Shown piece after piece: positions 61,455 through 64,000 of a DNA stretch of 64,000 nucleotides. This stretch comes from Patagioenas fasciata. Taxonomy: Eukaryota; Chordata; Aves; Columbiformes; Columbidae. The number at the start of each line of letters is the position of its first letter. Positions within the stretch are counted from its first letter, which is position 1. The stretch spans positions 32,732,867 through 32,796,866 of the forward strand of contig NC_092525.1 of assembly GCF_037038585.1 (NCBI RefSeq). Reading direction: 5' to 3'. The position numbers were made by a program, and so were the translations under genes. The notes below the pieces were generated by a model. It did no database searches. It was not told the DNA's origin and was given only the letters and a program-made list of their open reading frames with translations.

Positions 61455-64000
61455 GGAACTTCAGCACCAGAAGAACTCAAGGGAGATATCATCATTCCTG
61501 CGAGTGGGATGTTTGCTTTATTATTACTTTGGTATCACCCTTTCCTAAAATGTTGTAGCTTGTTTCTGTTTCCTGCTTACATTAAATGCTAAAATCTGAG
61601 ACAGTAAAACCAGAGCCTCCTTCCTGTAAGCTACAAATTGGAGACTTATTCAGGGCTATAGCAAGACCACACAGTAACCTGAACAGTTTGACCCCCTCCT
61701 GTAAGTGGGCTGACAGTGTGAAGAGTTCAAATGTCAAGCACATGGCGATGTTCCACCCCCACAGCAGTTTACATCACACAAACAGTATGTTAGATTTATG
61801 TTGGGAGACATTATATCTGAATCCAGTCACCATAAGAGCCAAAAAAACTCATGGTGTACAGTGCTGAGGACCCTGCTCATCCCTGGCTGCCCACTGACTT
61901 CATTATCTGTTATGAGCACAAGTGCGCTTAGATTTTATTCAAGTGATTGAATATACACTAGAAGTTCAAAAGTAGACCAGGAAAAAAAAAAAGAAAAGGA
62001 AAATTCAGCTTTCTTGGGGAATACAGGACCAAAAGAACTTTCTCAAAATCTATGTCTCCATAATCTGATCAGAAACTGTGATGGTTACATCTTTCATTGG
62101 AGCTTCCAGTTGGAAATATGGAAGCATTTATAATATCTCTCCTAAGAGCACTATAGCACTACCAGTGAAACCTTTCTCTCCAGACTCTCTGCCTGCTCTA
62201 CAAGAGCAGTTTGGCCAGGTAACATAAATGGGCTTCCCAAAGCCATCAGCATCCTCCACATAAAAATACAACTTGCAAGAGCACAGGGCTCCCCTCAGGT
62301 CACTGGCCTGCAGGAAACGCAGCTACTGCCTGCACATTCAGACAAATGATTCCTGCCTCACTCCACAAAAGAAAATCGAAAGGTTCAGATCCTCCACAAA
62401 ATGAGGGCTAAGCTGGTAGTATTGGTGGAAATAAAGTAAAAGTTTCTCCTTCTCTCCTAAAATATATCGAAGTCAAGCTTCTAGACAGATACCATCACTG
62501 AAGAGTGGGGCTACTTGGAAATGCCACAAGAAGCTGAAGAGCTTTTTGCACCAGAGCAGCCTGCCACTTGAAGGGTAGTTATTATACCCAAATGCCTCCC
62601 CGTATTGTTCGTATTACATATGCAGGTCTCATCCTTTGGTAGAATCTAATCTTTATTTTTTCCAACCTTGGAAATAAAGCTTACGTTACAGGGGCAAAGC
62701 CTGCGGTGGCATCTTCCTCCTCCCCGCCTGCCATATACACAGCCTGGGGCCACGTGAGCCAAGTCGAGGATGTGCCCTCACAAGGAGAAGCACCGTGGCA
62801 GCTGTAAGGCTGCCCCAGGGACATGCGTGCACGGTCACGAGCACAAGTTTGGACACATCTGCCCGGGCCCTGGGTCAGTGAAGCTACAAGGCTAGCATTT
62901 AGCTTGTTTCTTTAAACAATCCAAGGACATTAAACAGCATCCTTGACGGTATATGAAAAGCAGGTGTTTTCCATATCAAGTAGTACAGAATTTATAGAGG
63001 GACGTTACACAGATACCAAACGAACATTCAAGATACAGAACATAAATTGCACAGCTGAAATCACCAAGCTATATTTTTAGCTGCAAACTTGTTAAACCCA
63101 CATTCATTTGCCTCCACCAAAATATTTCATTCTCTTTGATTAACAAATCTTTCTTAAATGAGGTTTAGTCCTCCACAAATGTAAAATGGATGTGTGTTTT
63201 TTAAAGCACTGAAACTGATTTGCATTTCAGCACGTCGATCTATCTACAGGACAACTTTAATAAAAAGGCTCAGCTCTTTCAGATTATTTGGTCTCTGTGT
63301 TGGTTTTGCTGGTGCATATAAAGTTATCTTAAAAAACTAAGGCAAACCATGGATCCATAGGTAATCTAAAAAGCACAACATTCATTCTTGTTTATATCAG
63401 TATTTTCAGCTAGTACATATCCATGATTTATTTGCAAACAAATTAATTAATGTTTCAGCAGCTGTTTGCAGCCAGTCTGTGATCTAGTTTAAACAGAGGT
63501 GACACTTTTTTTTTTATTCCACAGGGGTAATTTCAAGTACTCATAGATTATATTCTTACTATCAGTCCAAATGATAAAAGAGTAGTGAATCCTGAAACAG
63601 CATGGCTGACTTTATAAGATCAGTGTGCTTCCACACATCCACTTATTCCCTAATGCCATCTTTCCTGTGTTATCTTTTAATTAAGGCTGCATAATGCCAG
63701 TTTATAAACAAATCTCTAAGTAAGATCAAAAACTGACATATTTTAAATGTTTTTCATTCTCTAGTTTGTGGTCTCCTGGGAGTGTTATTCTAAAATGTAC
63801 ATCTCTGTATGAAATGAGTTTTTTATTGTATTATGTATAATGAAAAGAAATGTTCGAATATTGTTCTGTAACCTGACAACGAACAAACAAATGAAAGAAC
63901 AAATGCTGGGTAGTGTAAAAGATAACCATAGTATACAGTAGGTAGATCACTGCAGAAAACATTACTACACTTTGTGATTTTATTTCTCTGGTTAAAAAAA

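Larger units (their letters stand above)
57363..64000. other. Gene-free stretch to window end
   Basis: No supported gene. Overlapping plus-strand frames of 104 and 103 codons at 57604-58004 and a 103-codon minus-strand frame at 58227-58538 match nothing I know. GC-richer patches with scattered CpG lie at 60830-61010 and 62690-62880 without recognisable exons. The last kilobase (63200-64000) is AT-rich with TTAATTAATG and similar motifs, resembling conserved non-coding DNA. Nothing shows how the window continues. Confidence 0.6.

Noticed and set aside
1-64000. tRNA, rRNA, snoRNA, CRISPR arrays, bacterial operons and ribosome binding sites
   Set aside because: I saw no convincing tRNA arms with a GGTTCGAATCC-type loop, no rRNA segments and no regularly spaced direct repeats. 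Composition and repeats indicate vertebrate nuclear DNA, where bacterial signals do not apply.

Overview
The window reads as vertebrate nuclear DNA, most likely from a bird. It is AT-leaning, with long non-coding stretches and no operon-like gene packing. Mononucleotide and A-rich runs are many, while interspersed repeats are few. No protein-coding gene can be named. Almost all open reading frames are 60-120 codons, overlap on both strands and match no family I recognise. The bird assignment rests on two LTR-type sequences that resemble long terminal repeats I know from avian genomes, plus several decayed copies of a palindromic repeat typical of sauropsid genomes. Species cannot be decided. 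I had no database access, so family names are given by resemblance only.

Layout. Positions 1-26950 are gene-free as far as I can see. They hold homopolymer runs, a palindromic E-box (2549-2562), a weak LTR candidate (3374-3835), an ancient palindromic repeat (4923-4996) and a conserved-element-like segment (16600-17045). Positions 26950-28980 are the most gene-like part. CpG is locally enriched, a 150-bp minus-strand segment has good splice signals on both sides (27067-27216), and a short frame with a near-ideal start context lies at 28471-28779. Next comes an old plus-strand LTR (about 29300-29930). Positions 29931-39640 are mostly featureless, with a small CpG cluster (36033-36167) and a poly-A/poly-T inverted pair (38973-39044). 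Positions 39640-41960 are AT-rich, with homeodomain and octamer motifs, and resemble a cluster of regulatory conserved elements. Positions 41961-55820 contain a perfect 20-bp palindrome, a CTCF-like site and A-rich tracts. Positions 55823-57362 carry two more ancient repeats and the best-defined element in the window: a minus-strand solo LTR of 658 bp flanked by a 5-bp target-site duplication. The rest, to 64000, is gene-free.

There is no evidence of a new multi-gene system. The points most worth checking are the 27-29 kb gene-like island, the intact solo LTR with its promoter, and the two candidate regulatory segments. The region is best described as intergenic or intronic avian DNA, possibly a gene desert near a developmental gene; that last point is inference.
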